This document shows positions 1 through 9,098 of a stretch of 27,987 bases of DNA, in pieces. The DNA is from Akkermansiaceae bacterium (GTDB lineage Bacteria; Verrucomicrobiota; Verrucomicrobiia; Verrucomicrobiales; Akkermansiaceae). The stretch spans positions 1 through 27,987 of the forward strand of contig WTJZ01000252.1 in assembly GCA_011524615.1 (NCBI GenBank), given 5' to 3'. The position numbers and the translations under genes were made by a program. The stretch's first letter is position 1. The number at the start of each line of letters is the position of its first letter. Under the pieces are notes generated by a model. It worked only from the letters and a program-made list of their open reading frames with translations, searched no databases and was not told the DNA's origin.

Positions 1-1838
1 AGAATGGACTGCGATTACTGAAGCTGATTGATAATTTATTAGAGTTGGTGAAGTTCGACTTGAATGAGGCACAGGTACAATATTCTTCCGTTCATATAGA
101 TGACTTCTTCAACTTTTTTTCCCTAAGGATCGCTCCGTTATTAGAGCGCAAGGGCTTACGCTATGAAAAAGACTGGGTGAATTCGGGACAAATTCTAGAA
201 CTTGATGAGAATAAGCTCGATCAGATTCTTAACAACTTAGTCATTAATGCCATTAAGTTTACCCCCAGTGGAGGAAAGATCCGTGTCTTTTACCATTATG
301 ACCATGGAGAGTTCGTGTTTGGCGTGCAGGATAATGGGGTCGGGATGAGTCAGGAAGCGCAGAAAAAGATTTTTACGAGGTTTTGGCAAGAGAGCTCGAG
401 TGCCAATCGTCGCTTTAGAGGGACGGGAATTGGTCTTAACTTGGTCAAGAATATGGTTGCTGCCATGGAGGGGACGATTGCAATTGATTCAACGCTCGGG
501 GAAGGAACCTGCTTTACCGTTAAGCTTCCTGCGAAAGTAGGGCAAGCTGGCAACGAAGGAGATCAAGAGGCTCCATCAAGCATGGGAGTAATCGAAGCGT
601 ACCACAAGGAGGCCTCTTTCTCTGGGGCTGAATTGGAAAGTTACCGAGATTCAGAGGCAGTCGAGATTGTTTATAATGGCTCGGATGAGAAAGAAGCTAA
701 GCTAGTTCTCGTAGCAGATGATGAGCCTGAGTTAAGGGTTTTTATTACTGAGTGCTTGCAGGAGCATCATCGCGTATTGGCCTGTCAGGATGGCGGTATG
801 GCGATTAGATTGGCAAAGGAATATCAGCCTGATTTGATCGTACTCGATTACATGATGCCGTCTATGGATGGGATAGATGTCGTTAAGGTGCTCAAGCAAG
901 ACCCTGATCTCATCGAGACCCCAGTAGTCATGTTGACGGCTCGAGCTGATAATGAGCTGAAGTTGAGGGCTCTGGGGCAAGGGGTTCTCGATTTCTTACC
1001 TAAACCGTTTTCGCCAGTAGAGCTCCAACTCCGGATTAGTAACCTGCTCACTCAAGATGGATACAAGCGCGAAGTACAGAAGAAGTCACAAGAGCTAGAG
1101 GCAACGATGGAGAAGCTTGTTGAGAGTGAAACGAAGTTAATCCAAAACGAACAACTCGCGGCTCTGGGCAGGATGAGTGCTGGACTGATTCATGAAATCA
1201 ATAATCCGCTGAATTACTCTAAGACAGCGAGCACGCTCCTAAAAAGGGACATAGATGCGGGTAAGGAGTTAGACCCTGAAGATGTTAGTGATTACTTAGA
1301 GGATATCACAGAGGGGGTCGAGCGGGTGTCTGAAATTGTGGCAGATTTACGTGGATTTGCGACGAACTCTAATATGGAGCTTAAAGTTGTAGAGCTCCAG
1401 CCCGTCTTAGCGAAATCGAAGAAGTTGCTAGCGGATCAGTTATCACAGCATAATATTAAGTTGACTCTGGATATGCCGACTTCAATTGGGGTTGTGGCTA
1501 ATGAGCTTAAGCTTTCACAGATCTTTGTGAACATGCTACAGAACTCGATTTATGCACTGGCGGACGTACAGAGGGATAAGCAGATCCGATTGACTGCGTA
1601 CGAAGAAGGAGAACGAGTGATAGTGAAGATTTGGGATAATGGGTGTGGAATTGAGAAGGATAAGGTTCAGAGAATCTTTGAACCTTTCTATACGACCCGA
1701 GACGTTGGGCAGGGAATGGGGCTTGGCCTTAGTATTGTAAGTAAGACTCTGACTGACTTCGGGGCCGAGTTAACTCTCCACAGTGAATTACAAAAATTTA
1801 CGGAATTTATACTTTCGTTTGAAGCGAAAGAAAGATAA
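1..1838 (+). CDS. TodS-like hybrid histidine kinase with two kinase cores (5' partial)
   Basis: The reading frame is open to the left edge (first full codon at 3), so the start and any sensor domain lie outside. Numbering from the TTG at 45: the end of a first DHp helix pair precedes residue 10, and the first ATPase domain spans about 55-162 (N box ILNNLVINAIKF, G1 DNGVGM 96-101, G2 GTGIGL 126-131). A receiver spans about 219-335 (acidic pair D225-D226, phospho-acceptor D268 in VLDYMMP, K320). A probable coiled coil at 340-370 leads to a second kinase core with H383 in LIHEINNPLN, N box around N496-N500, G1 DNGCGI and G2 GMGLGL. Two cores around a receiver is the TodS/TmoS layout. The first phospho-histidine is outside the window. 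It should autophosphorylate and pass phosphate through the internal receiver to a downstream regulator, most simply the product 27 bases later. The signal sensed is unknown. Confidence 0.93.
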   Translation, partial: NGLRLLKLIDNLLELVKFDLNEAQVQYSSVHIDDFFNFFSLRIAPLLERKGLRYEKDWVNSGQILELDENKLDQILNNLVINAIKFTPSGGKIRVFYHYDHGEFVFGVQDNGVGMSQEAQKKIFTRFWQESSSANRRFRGTGIGLNLVKNMVAAMEGTIAIDSTLGEGTCFTVKLPAKVGQAGNEGDQEAPSSMGVIEAYHKEASFSGAELESYRDSEAVEIVYNGSDEKEAKLVLVADDEPELRVFITECLQEHHRVLACQDGGMAIRLAKEYQPDLIVLDYMMPSMDGIDVVKVLKQDPDLIETPVVMLTARADNELKLRALGQGVLDFLPKPFSPVELQLRISNLLTQDGYKREVQKKSQELEATMEKLVESETKLIQNEQLAALGRMSAGLIHEINNPLNYSKTASTLLKRDIDAGKELDPEDVSDYLEDITEGVERVSEIVADLRGFATNSNMELKVVELQPVLAKSKKLLADQLSQHNIKLTLDMPTSIGVVANELKLSQIFVNMLQNSIYALADVQRDKQIRLTAYEEGERVIVKIWDNGCGIEKDKVQRIFEPFYTTRDVGQGMGLGLSIVSKTLTDFGAELTLHSELQKFTEFILSFEAKER

Positions 1839-1865
1839 ACCTTAACAAGATATTTTAAATAAACG

Positions 1866-2867
1866 ATGGCAATGCACTACGAATACAAAAAGTATAAGAT
1901 ACTTTTTGCAGATGATGAGGTTAAAGCGTGTAAGTATTTTACAAAAGCTTTTGAGGATATTTTTGATATTATTACCTGTAAGGATGGCTCTGAAGCGGTT
2001 AGTGCATTGCAAGAGCATGGTGATGAGATCGGAATTATTGTAACAGATCAACGTATGCCTGAGATGACAGGGGTCGAATTACTAGACTATGCTAACAAGG
2101 AAGTTCCTAATGCTATTAGAATTCTCTCTACGGCCTACTCCGACCTCAACTCAGCAGTGGATGCGGTGAACAGAGGTCAGATCTATAAGTATATTACTAA
2201 GCCTTGGGATATTGCTGGATTAGAAGCGATCTTAAGACGTGCGATGGAGTATTTCTTGATAAAGCAAGAGCGAGAAGAATTATTAAGTTCAAAGCTCTCA
2301 TCGCTGCAAAGAATCTTAGCGATATCTCGCGTTACGACAGTCGCTGTAGCGCCTGCGATCAAAAAGATGGATCTCAAGCATGGGGAGGCAACCTTCTATT
2401 CCTTACTCCGATTAGGGCTGAGTGTGTCAGATCAGATCGACCTAGGTCTTGATGATCTCTTGAGTTCCGCACATCAATTGTCAGGCTTCTATGAGTCGTA
2501 TAAACAGAACAATCAGGCGAGACTGGATGCAATGTTAGATTTTACGCTTCCTGGTGTCTCGTTGGGCGAGGCTAAGTCTCAGGTGGCATCATTGCTTGGT
2601 GGTGAGCTCAATGGAGATCAAGTGGTGAATCTAGATGAGGAATTGTTGCATGGTTTAATCGAAGAAGTTTTTGGCTTTGCTCAGCGTCCAGACCGTCTTG
2701 AGCGGCTTAATGTAGTATTACCTCTGTTAATCCTGATAGGAGAAGAGGGGCACGTACTACAGCGTGAAGCGAATTGCTTCCACTTTATGCCACAGAAGGA
2801 GACGGATAGTGCATTAGCATTGTTCTTAGATGATGAGATTGTGCTTTCTTCTCTGGGGAAAGTATAA
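1866..2867 (+). CDS. Response regulator with unrecognised C-terminal half
   Basis: 333 residues. The receiver occupies about 10-130: acidic residues D16-D17, phospho-acceptor D61 in TDQRMPEMTG, T89 and K112 in YITKPWD. The TDQRMP...YKYITKPWD pattern is typical of receivers in the RpfG/HupR group. After a linker helix (about 130-155) the remaining 180 residues match no output domain I recognise: no HTH, HD-GYP, GGDEF or AAA motif is visible. The segment KLSSLQRILAISRV resembles a DHp-like helix found after the receiver in some regulators, but no phospho-accepting HExxN follows; this comparison is tentative. It lies 27 bases after the hybrid kinase and 22 bases before an AraC-type gene, so it is the likely partner of the kinase. 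The start is ATG 1866; ATG 1872 is also possible. No clear ribosome binding site. Confidence 0.88.
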   Translation: MAMHYEYKKYKILFADDEVKACKYFTKAFEDIFDIITCKDGSEAVSALQEHGDEIGIIVTDQRMPEMTGVELLDYANKEVPNAIRILSTAYSDLNSAVDAVNRGQIYKYITKPWDIAGLEAILRRAMEYFLIKQEREELLSSKLSSLQRILAISRVTTVAVAPAIKKMDLKHGEATFYSLLRLGLSVSDQIDLGLDDLLSSAHQLSGFYESYKQNNQARLDAMLDFTLPGVSLGEAKSQVASLLGGELNGDQVVNLDEELLHGLIEEVFGFAQRPDRLERLNVVLPLLILIGEEGHVLQREANCFHFMPQKETDSALALFLDDEIVLSSLGKV

Positions 2868-2889
2868 TACAGGTGTGTAGGAGGTTAGG

Positions 2890-3231
2890 ATGAAATTATT
2901 TAATGACCGATTAGTACTTGAGGAGTTAGCGCACGAGACGAAGTACTCAGTGGATGCGCTAGCGGAGCATTTTTCTGTTTCATCAAGACAGTTTCGTTAC
3001 GCATTTGAGCAGGAATTTGGTACTACTCCAAAGTCATGGATGAAGGAATGTCGTGTGCGACGGGCTCTGAACTTAATTGAACAGGGCGTCCCCTTTGATA
3101 CGATTTGGCGAGAATTACATTATTCTACTCTCGGTCATATGCGTACTGAAATAAAAAGTCTCACAGGCACTACTCCAAATAAGATCAATCTCTATGCTAA
3201 GGTGAATAAGGTTCGCCTAGATAAGATGTAG
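2890..3231 (+). CDS. Stand-alone AraC/XylS-type DNA-binding protein
   Basis: 113 residues, consisting only of an AraC-type double helix-turn-helix. The first HTH is about 20-45 (VDALAEHFSVSSRQFRYAF), then FGTTPKSW and the linker helix RVRRALNLIEQG, and a second degenerate HTH about 66-97 ending in the family signature-like LTGTTPNKI. There is no sensor or dimerisation domain; full AraC proteins are 250-300 residues. The start ATG is well placed after AGGAGG at 2879-2884 (5-base spacer), one of the few strong Shine-Dalgarno sequences in the window. Position after the kinase and response regulator suggests it is the transcriptional output of the cassette, perhaps through contact with the regulator, which has no visible DNA-binding domain. 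That link is inference. Confidence 0.85.
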   Translation: MKLFNDRLVLEELAHETKYSVDALAEHFSVSSRQFRYAFEQEFGTTPKSWMKECRVRRALNLIEQGVPFDTIWRELHYSTLGHMRTEIKSLTGTTPNKINLYAKVNKVRLDKM

Positions 3232-3319
3232 TACACTGAAAGGCAGCTCTTTTGATTAGCGACGTCAATGGAGCTTCCCTTTCTGGTGCTAATAATCTAA
3301 CCGTGGATTAGCCTGTTTC
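3232..3319. terminator. Convergent intergenic gap with two weak hairpins
   Basis: This gap separates the plus-strand AraC-type gene from the minus-strand helical membrane protein. AGCTC 3245-3249 pairs with GAGCT 3271-3275, with an inner TTGA/TCAA step, followed by a pyrimidine run TTCCCTTTCT. TAATCTA 3293-3299 pairs with TGGATTA 3304-3310 around ACCG, with one G-U pair. Either could end transcription, but neither has a proper U tract, so this is a weak call. Confidence 0.3.
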
Positions 3320-5482
3320 TTAACTTCTTAAAAGCAATAGGGACTTTAAGCCTTCTTCTATCTGTAGTGATTCAAACCTCTTATGAGTCAGAGGAGAGAG
3401 AAGGTGTTTTTTAGCCTTTTGATACCAGCATGGGCTCTTCCAGTTGCCTCTTCTAAGGTTCTTCTGAGAGATATCGAGATCTGAAATCATTTGTTGTAAG
3501 ACATGTGAGGATTTACAGGTCTTACCGGTAGAGAGTAAGAACTTCTCTACATCATGTAAGCTTGTGATCGCCTCGTACAGATGTTGATCATAGTAGACCT
3601 GAGACTTAGAGGTGAGTAATTGTAGCTCAAACTTGGATTCCGATAACTCTAAAGCCGCTTGAGCGATACCATATTTGATATTACAGATGAGGAATGTATC
3701 TAATTCGGATTTGCTTTCTAGGCAGGTCAGTTGTTTTCTAAGGATGCTAAGGCAATCGTAGTGACGGTTGTGGTGGTAATAAATATCCGCGATCAGTAGG
3801 CTTGATAATGTGGCGTACGGATGACGCATGACATGAAACTGATTATAAACCTGCTTATATGATGTCGTTAGAAGTTGTATCTGGTCATCATTCGGAGAGC
3901 TCTCCTTGTATTCGTCCTGCCATTCAGTGAGGTATAATTCGAACTTGGCTAAATTATAAGCGGGGGAGTTATAGCGGTAGAGAGAGTCACCATAACACTT
4001 CATTTCACTCCTCTTGAATTCAGAAGATTTGTTGAAATCACCTTGTTGAAGGGAAAGTTTAGCCTTGAGGGCTAATAACTTACGATGGAGGAGGGTAGAG
4101 TCGAGTTGATACAGAGTGATAATGCTCTCCATCGTAGAAAGATTATTGGCTACGAGAGAATCTTTGCCTAGTTCTAGAGCGAACTTGGTCTTCTTTAGAA
4201 GAAGAAATAGGAGGATAATGTTTTGCTTCTCTAGATCTTTTTCAGAGAGTTCGCTTGCTCCTTTTTTATGCGCACTGATAGCGTTCTCGATTGGTTGAAC
4301 AAGTTGATCGATAATGGAGAGAGCCTTACAATTGCATCCAGTTCTAGAATAGGCTTCTGCCTGCATTTGAGTCGCTTGGGTCAGGAAGTTCTGAGAACTG
4401 GTTGCATTATCAATCAGCATTCTCGCTTGCGTGAGTTCATTGCTTGCTTGGTGTGTCTTGTGGTTGACGAGATGGAGATAGGCAGTGAGAAGGGAGATTT
4501 GTGTATCGAGCTTGTTGGATAGCTCGGCGGGGAAGGTGATTAGGCTACTGTTTCTGTATTGAGTAACGTAGTCAAGGCGGTCGGAAGCATAGAGATAGCT
4601 CTGTAGGATAATGTAAAAGCGTGACTCATTCAGAAGCCCCAACAAGGTAAGATGCAGAGAGGTTTTGTGTGAGTTTTTTGAATTTAGGCTATGAAGCGTC
4701 GCACATACTTGGAGTGCTAATCCGGCTCCATCCAGTTGAGACTTATCAGTGATTCGTCCGTTGTTGAGGTAGTTGTTGAGACTATGCAGTATTGTGACGG
4801 CTTCTTCAATGAGCGAAAAGAGGGTAGCGGTATATTCGCTTGGTGATAATGGGTAACTCAGATTTTTTTCCTTTTCTTGAAGCTTACTGAGCAATTGTGA
4901 TTGGTAAAAAAGAAAGCCATTTTCAAAGTGCTGGCTATTGGGGAAATACTCGAGATTGACACATTCTTCTAATAATTCGATAACACGCTTATCTTGTTTG
5001 GCATATTCATTGTTCAGGGCCTCTAGTTCACTGTAGTGGAGATTCCAATGGATAATTTCATCTTCGTAACGTTGGCATAAGGTATCGTACTTTGACCATG
5101 CTGACTGCGCTTCATATCTGAGACGCTGGTGATAGTGTTGTGGTGATTTGACCGCTCTGCATAATGAGAGACACGCGACGAGGGTACTGCTCGATAAAGT
5201 GTTGAGCGTAAGGGTGACCAGCGTGTTTAGCTCCTCAGCAGGTTTATCAAGCTTCTGAGAGAGCCACTGGGTAAGTGTGTCGTAATATGATTCTGTAAAA
5301 TGTGCAATTTGCGGAACGTAAAGCAGTTGTGTAAAGGCCGCTACCAAGATGGCGAGTAAGAGGAACCATTGAATATAGATGAGCAGAGATGGCGATGCAC
5401 TCATTCCTTCTGGCCGAAGGACTAGAGGGGCGAGCGGCGCCTTAGGTTTTGGAGGAATTGATTTCTGCGAATCTAATATCAT
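3320..5482 (-). CDS. Membrane-anchored helical, TPR-like protein of unknown function
   Basis: 720 residues. A proline-rich N-terminus (about 1-30) is followed by one transmembrane segment at 33-55 (LLIYIQWFLLLAILVAAFTQ) and a long, almost wholly alpha-helical region to the C-terminus. Several stretches have a TPR-like rhythm, for example around 325-395 (AYLHLVNHKTHQASNELTQA, then QAEAYSRTGCNCKALSIIDQ). No enzymatic motif is visible. The first 30 residues are probably cytoplasmic and the helical body on the other side, but orientation is not certain. It is rich in Leu, Ser, Gln and Lys and its DNA looks more A+T-rich than the sulfatase gene beside it. The start ATG at 5482 has no clear Shine-Dalgarno sequence. 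A scaffold role is possible but not shown. Confidence 0.8.
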   Translation of the reverse strand: MILDSQKSIPPKPKAPLAPLVLRPEGMSASPSLLIYIQWFLLLAILVAAFTQLLYVPQIAHFTESYYDTLTQWLSQKLDKPAEELNTLVTLTLNTLSSSTLVACLSLCRAVKSPQHYHQRLRYEAQSAWSKYDTLCQRYEDEIIHWNLHYSELEALNNEYAKQDKRVIELLEECVNLEYFPNSQHFENGFLFYQSQLLSKLQEKEKNLSYPLSPSEYTATLFSLIEEAVTILHSLNNYLNNGRITDKSQLDGAGLALQVCATLHSLNSKNSHKTSLHLTLLGLLNESRFYIILQSYLYASDRLDYVTQYRNSSLITFPAELSNKLDTQISLLTAYLHLVNHKTHQASNELTQARMLIDNATSSQNFLTQATQMQAEAYSRTGCNCKALSIIDQLVQPIENAISAHKKGASELSEKDLEKQNIILLFLLLKKTKFALELGKDSLVANNLSTMESIITLYQLDSTLLHRKLLALKAKLSLQQGDFNKSSEFKRSEMKCYGDSLYRYNSPAYNLAKFELYLTEWQDEYKESSPNDDQIQLLTTSYKQVYNQFHVMRHPYATLSSLLIADIYYHHNRHYDCLSILRKQLTCLESKSELDTFLICNIKYGIAQAALELSESKFELQLLTSKSQVYYDQHLYEAITSLHDVEKFLLSTGKTCKSSHVLQQMISDLDISQKNLRRGNWKSPCWYQKAKKHLLSPLTHKRFESLQIEEGLKSLLLLRS

Positions 5483-5687
5483 CTTAGTTAATATACCTTA
5501 AAGAGTGGTAATTTTTAAGAGGATTTTATCAAGGAGCGAGATTTCTCAAAACTGATTTTTTAATCACAATTACGCGACTGGAGGTGCCAGATAAAACTCA
5601 TTTCTTAGAGATTATTAAAATTAATATTTAGTAACAATTCAATGCGTTCACAATTTATCCCTACCTTAGGGGCAATGTGGTCGTAAT

Positions 5688-8600
5688 TTAATTAATTGTG
5701 TACCCATCACTCACGGTAAAGACTCGTTGTCCATCCGCGCCCCCTGGGAACGTCACCACGATGTCGTATGTGCCAGCAGTGAGACCAGAGAGTCCTTCAT
5801 CAAAGTCGAAGGTGGCCCAGTATCGATCGATGGTTGTTCCATCCGTTGTGCGAGAGATATTAGTAGCTGCTAACCCTCCAACGGTGATGGACTGTATGTC
5901 GACGGTGTTTCCGTTATTAGCGTTAGTAAGGCCGGGAACACTATTAATTACAGTCGTTCCTTGGAGTCCTGTTACACCTGTGAGATCGAGATGGGTGGTG
6001 ACGATATTACTGATTAAAGGCGCGCCTGTCATGAAATTCACCTCAACAGTATTGAGCGATTCATTGTACACAATTAGGTTATCATAGGCAGCTTGTTCAT
6101 CCGTAGTCATTGTGTAGTCTGAACGCAGCAAATCTGTAGATGTATCTTCTTGGAGGTCGGATGAGAGATCGAAGAATTCTACAATGGGAGTGTTCGAGTT
6201 GTCATGCGGATCGTCGTGTATATTAAGCTTATAATTCCCGTAGCGGATTGTGCGTCCCTCGGGAGTGTCATCGAACATTTCAGAGACGATATATCGTTCT
6301 GTGTTATCGGTGTTATTGATAATGGGAATGAGGCTAACGCCATCTAGGTCTTCACCAAGAGAGTTAGGAGTGATGCCCATTAATTCGCACATCGTAGGGA
6401 AGAGGTCTACTCCATTGACGAGGGTTGAGCGCACCTGTTGTGTGGTTCCTCCTGCTGGGCGGATGAGCAGGGGTACATGAATACCTCCTTCATAGATGGA
6501 TCCTTTGCCATGTGTCGTAGGGAAGAGGTTAGTATCATTCATTACTCCACCAGGGGTTCCATTATCACCGATGAGGATGACGGTCGTAGACGCTAAGTCG
6601 ACCCCGTCTAGTAGTCGTTGGAGCTCTTGGTCGAGGGCCCAGAGCATAGACTTATATTGTCCTCGGTTACTGCCAGTGGCACCAGTATAGGAGATGCCAT
6701 TAATAGTAGGGGCTGGATGGAATGGGGAGTGAGGCGCATTAAAGGCGACCCATGCTAGCCAGTTGTTGCCCGCGTTTTCTTGGTCGCTAATAAATTCCAG
6801 AGTATCCGTTACGTTCACAGAGGTAGCATATTCAGTCTCATTTTCGGCATTACCCGCTCTATTGATTGTATTCTCATCAATATCAGATCGCACCCAGTTC
6901 TGGTAGTCTGTGATATTGCCGTTAATCGCGCCGAAGAAGTGATCCCATCCGTCAGCTTGCGGGCCGCGCTCAGTGGTGCCTGTGCCGAGATGCCATTTAC
7001 CGAAGAGGCCGGTAGTATAGGCAACGCCCGCAGTGTCTACGGCCTCAGCAATAGTCATGATCGCATCCGCGTCTCTGGTGCTGGTCGAGTTGCCAGGAGA
7101 TCCTACGCCGGTACTTGATGGGTGTCGCCCACTCATGATGGCCATTCTAGTCGTGGAGCACATGGGTTCAACATAGGCGTTCTCGAACCGAATGGATTCT
7201 GTGGCTAAGTTCTCTAGGTTGGCCATGCTAGGTAAGTCGGTTCCTCCAGTGGTCCCAAAGGCTCCATCAATATTATCGACTGGGCTCGAATCAATCCCCC
7301 AGTCGTCTATGATAATGAATAGAACATTCGATGTTCCTGAAATCGTTTGTTCATATGATCCTGTGAGGAGCGTGGAGTCGTTAGGAAAGCGAACCGTAAG
7401 GGCTGCGACTCCGGAGATGGTCGCGGCATCATAGTAGATCGTGATCTGATCAGCGCTAGGGCGAGAGACTACTTCGACAGCCTCGCCATTGAGAGTGACA
7501 AGTTCAGGCATGATGTCTAAATCGGCAGGACCGCTACTATCCAGCGTAATGGTGACTATGTTGACTTGAGTGGTCTCATTAATAGAGTCGAGATCGTAAC
7601 CAGTGTCATCGAAGTCAAGTACCGCCTCCTTGCTGATTTGGTAAAACTTCTGCGCATCGACACCCTCAGAGTCAGTGATGGTCGCCGTTGCAATTCCATC
7701 TGTTGTGGCGGTAATAGTTGTGTCGATCATTTCATCAAATGACTCGAGATTGTCACTGGATGAGACTTCATAGACGCCGCCTTCTACCCCGCGCCATGTG
7801 ATAGTGATCTCATCAGAACCGTTTGGTGTAGAGATAGAGATATCAGAAATTGCAGACTCAGGACCTCCTTGGGCATAGACGACTGCACTAGCAGGCATCG
7901 TGAAGTCGTTATTGTTACGAGTATCACTGTTGTTATAGGTGTCACCGCTAGGCTCGGAATAGTAGCGACGAGCAATGTTGTATGGGAACCTTGGTTCTCC
8001 GTCTTCCTCGATACACACGAAGTAAGCTCTGACCCCGTTAGGGAACTCAGGAGTAACACAGTAGCGGGTGTTAAACTCGTCAAGGTCGAAGTCTACGCCG
8101 AGTTGGTTATAAATCCCCACAGACTTCTCTACATCACCAAGGTACTCATAATCCTGCATGTATGTACCACGCGGACTGGTGGAAGAGACAGGAGGTCCGT
8201 CTTGCGTAGCACTATCGAAGGATCCTTTAATTCTTAATGCCCATTCAGGATAGGCATCCCTTAGAGATCCATCAGTTTCTAGGTCAGGACGTGCTTGGTA
8301 CCCCGAAATCATTCGGCGAACTCCCGAGGTCGCATCCATAGGGTCACTATAGCCATAGGGGCCGTAGATAGGGAGTCCATCAATCACCCATCCAAGGATA
8401 GGGCTATGCTGGCCATTTCCCCCGATGACTTCAGTATATTCATCGGTATCTTCATTGTAGGTGACAGAATCTCCTAGTTGGTAGCGCAGGGCAGGAGGGT
8501 TGGCATGATAGTGGTAGGTCTCCGTTGCCTGGTGTGCGTTAGAGCTATCGAATGTGTTCGACTCATTAACGTAGGCATCCTGCTCCCAATACCCCGTGCC

Positions 8601-9098
8601 CACGACGGTTGTGTCATTTGCAGAATCCCAAGAAAATGCATCTCTGGAGTCATACATTGATACTCCATCTACAAACATCCCGATTGCTCCACTACTTGTT
8701 TCTGTCCTAGTAAGCGGAATCGCAGGATTGGCGGGGTCGGCATGAATAGGGAAGCTCGCTGTAAACGCCCATGAGCCCGGCCAGTTGTTAAAGAGAAAGG
8801 TGCGGGTCTCCTTATTCTGCCACCATGGCCCCATTACATGAGAGCCTAATCCTGAAGAGCGCACATAAACATAGTCTGCATCATAGCTGATCTCATGCAC
8901 CCCCGCATACACAGGTTCTGTCTGTCCAGTGCCCGCACTAGGATGACTCCAAGTTGTGTAGCTGGTCTTATTAGTAATGTCTGATTCATAACCGTAGATA
9001 CGTGCGTAATTCCTAGAGCCTTCTAAGTACCAACTATCTAGTAAGGGGGTCGCATGGACTAATTGGGTCAGTAGAACTAAGGAAAGGGTTTTCAGCAT
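5688..9098 (-). CDS. Secreted YHYH-sulfatase fusion protein
   Basis: 1136 residues with a signal peptide (about 1-16, LKTLSLVLLTQLVHA). An N-terminal YHYH domain covers about 20-400: YHYH at 195-198, and HSPILGWVIDGLPIYGPYGY at 231-250. Next are a beta-rich domain around 415-490 (ITITWRGVEGGVYEVSSSDN, as in verrucomicrobial secreted proteins) and another beta segment to 588. An S1-type sulfatase domain spans about 590-1000: metal-binding D598-D599, the formylglycine site at C647, FGKWHLG 699-705, H790, DN 845-846 and K865. A C-terminal beta domain (about 1025-1136) carries no PEP-CTERM or other anchor. Sulfatases release sulfate from esters such as marine polysaccharides; the substrate is unknown. 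The formylglycine site reads CSTTR rather than the usual CxPxR or CxAxR, so maturation is uncertain. No maturase gene is in the window. Confidence 0.93.
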   Translation of the reverse strand: MLKTLSLVLLTQLVHATPLLDSWYLEGSRNYARIYGYESDITNKTSYTTWSHPSAGTGQTEPVYAGVHEISYDADYVYVRSSGLGSHVMGPWWQNKETRTFLFNNWPGSWAFTASFPIHADPANPAIPLTRTETSSGAIGMFVDGVSMYDSRDAFSWDSANDTTVVGTGYWEQDAYVNESNTFDSSNAHQATETYHYHANPPALRYQLGDSVTYNEDTDEYTEVIGGNGQHSPILGWVIDGLPIYGPYGYSDPMDATSGVRRMISGYQARPDLETDGSLRDAYPEWALRIKGSFDSATQDGPPVSSTSPRGTYMQDYEYLGDVEKSVGIYNQLGVDFDLDEFNTRYCVTPEFPNGVRAYFVCIEEDGEPRFPYNIARRYYSEPSGDTYNNSDTRNNNDFTMPASAVVYAQGGPESAISDISISTPNGSDEITITWRGVEGGVYEVSSSDNLESFDEMIDTTITATTDGIATATITDSEGVDAQKFYQISKEAVLDFDDTGYDLDSINETTQVNIVTITLDSSGPADLDIMPELVTLNGEAVEVVSRPSADQITIYYDAATISGVAALTVRFPNDSTLLTGSYEQTISGTSNVLFIIIDDWGIDSSPVDNIDGAFGTTGGTDLPSMANLENLATESIRFENAYVEPMCSTTRMAIMSGRHPSSTGVGSPGNSTSTRDADAIMTIAEAVDTAGVAYTTGLFGKWHLGTGTTERGPQADGWDHFFGAINGNITDYQNWVRSDIDENTINRAGNAENETEYATSVNVTDTLEFISDQENAGNNWLAWVAFNAPHSPFHPAPTINGISYTGATGSNRGQYKSMLWALDQELQRLLDGVDLASTTVILIGDNGTPGGVMNDTNLFPTTHGKGSIYEGGIHVPLLIRPAGGTTQQVRSTLVNGVDLFPTMCELMGITPNSLGEDLDGVSLIPIINNTDNTERYIVSEMFDDTPEGRTIRYGNYKLNIHDDPHDNSNTPIVEFFDLSSDLQEDTSTDLLRSDYTMTTDEQAAYDNLIVYNESLNTVEVNFMTGAPLISNIVTTHLDLTGVTGLQGTTVINSVPGLTNANNGNTVDIQSITVGGLAATNISRTTDGTTIDRYWATFDFDEGLSGLTAGTYDIVVTFPGGADGQRVFTVSDGYTIN

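Noticed and set aside
5659..5671. CCCTA-CCT-TAGGG hairpin after the sulfatase gene
   Set aside because: Only five pairs, a three-base loop and no T tract on the minus strand; too weak to call a terminator.
5698..8660. Plus-strand frames of up to 129 codons opposite the sulfatase fusion
   Set aside because: The minus-strand frame has a signal peptide and intact YHYH and sulfatase motifs throughout; the opposite frames have none.
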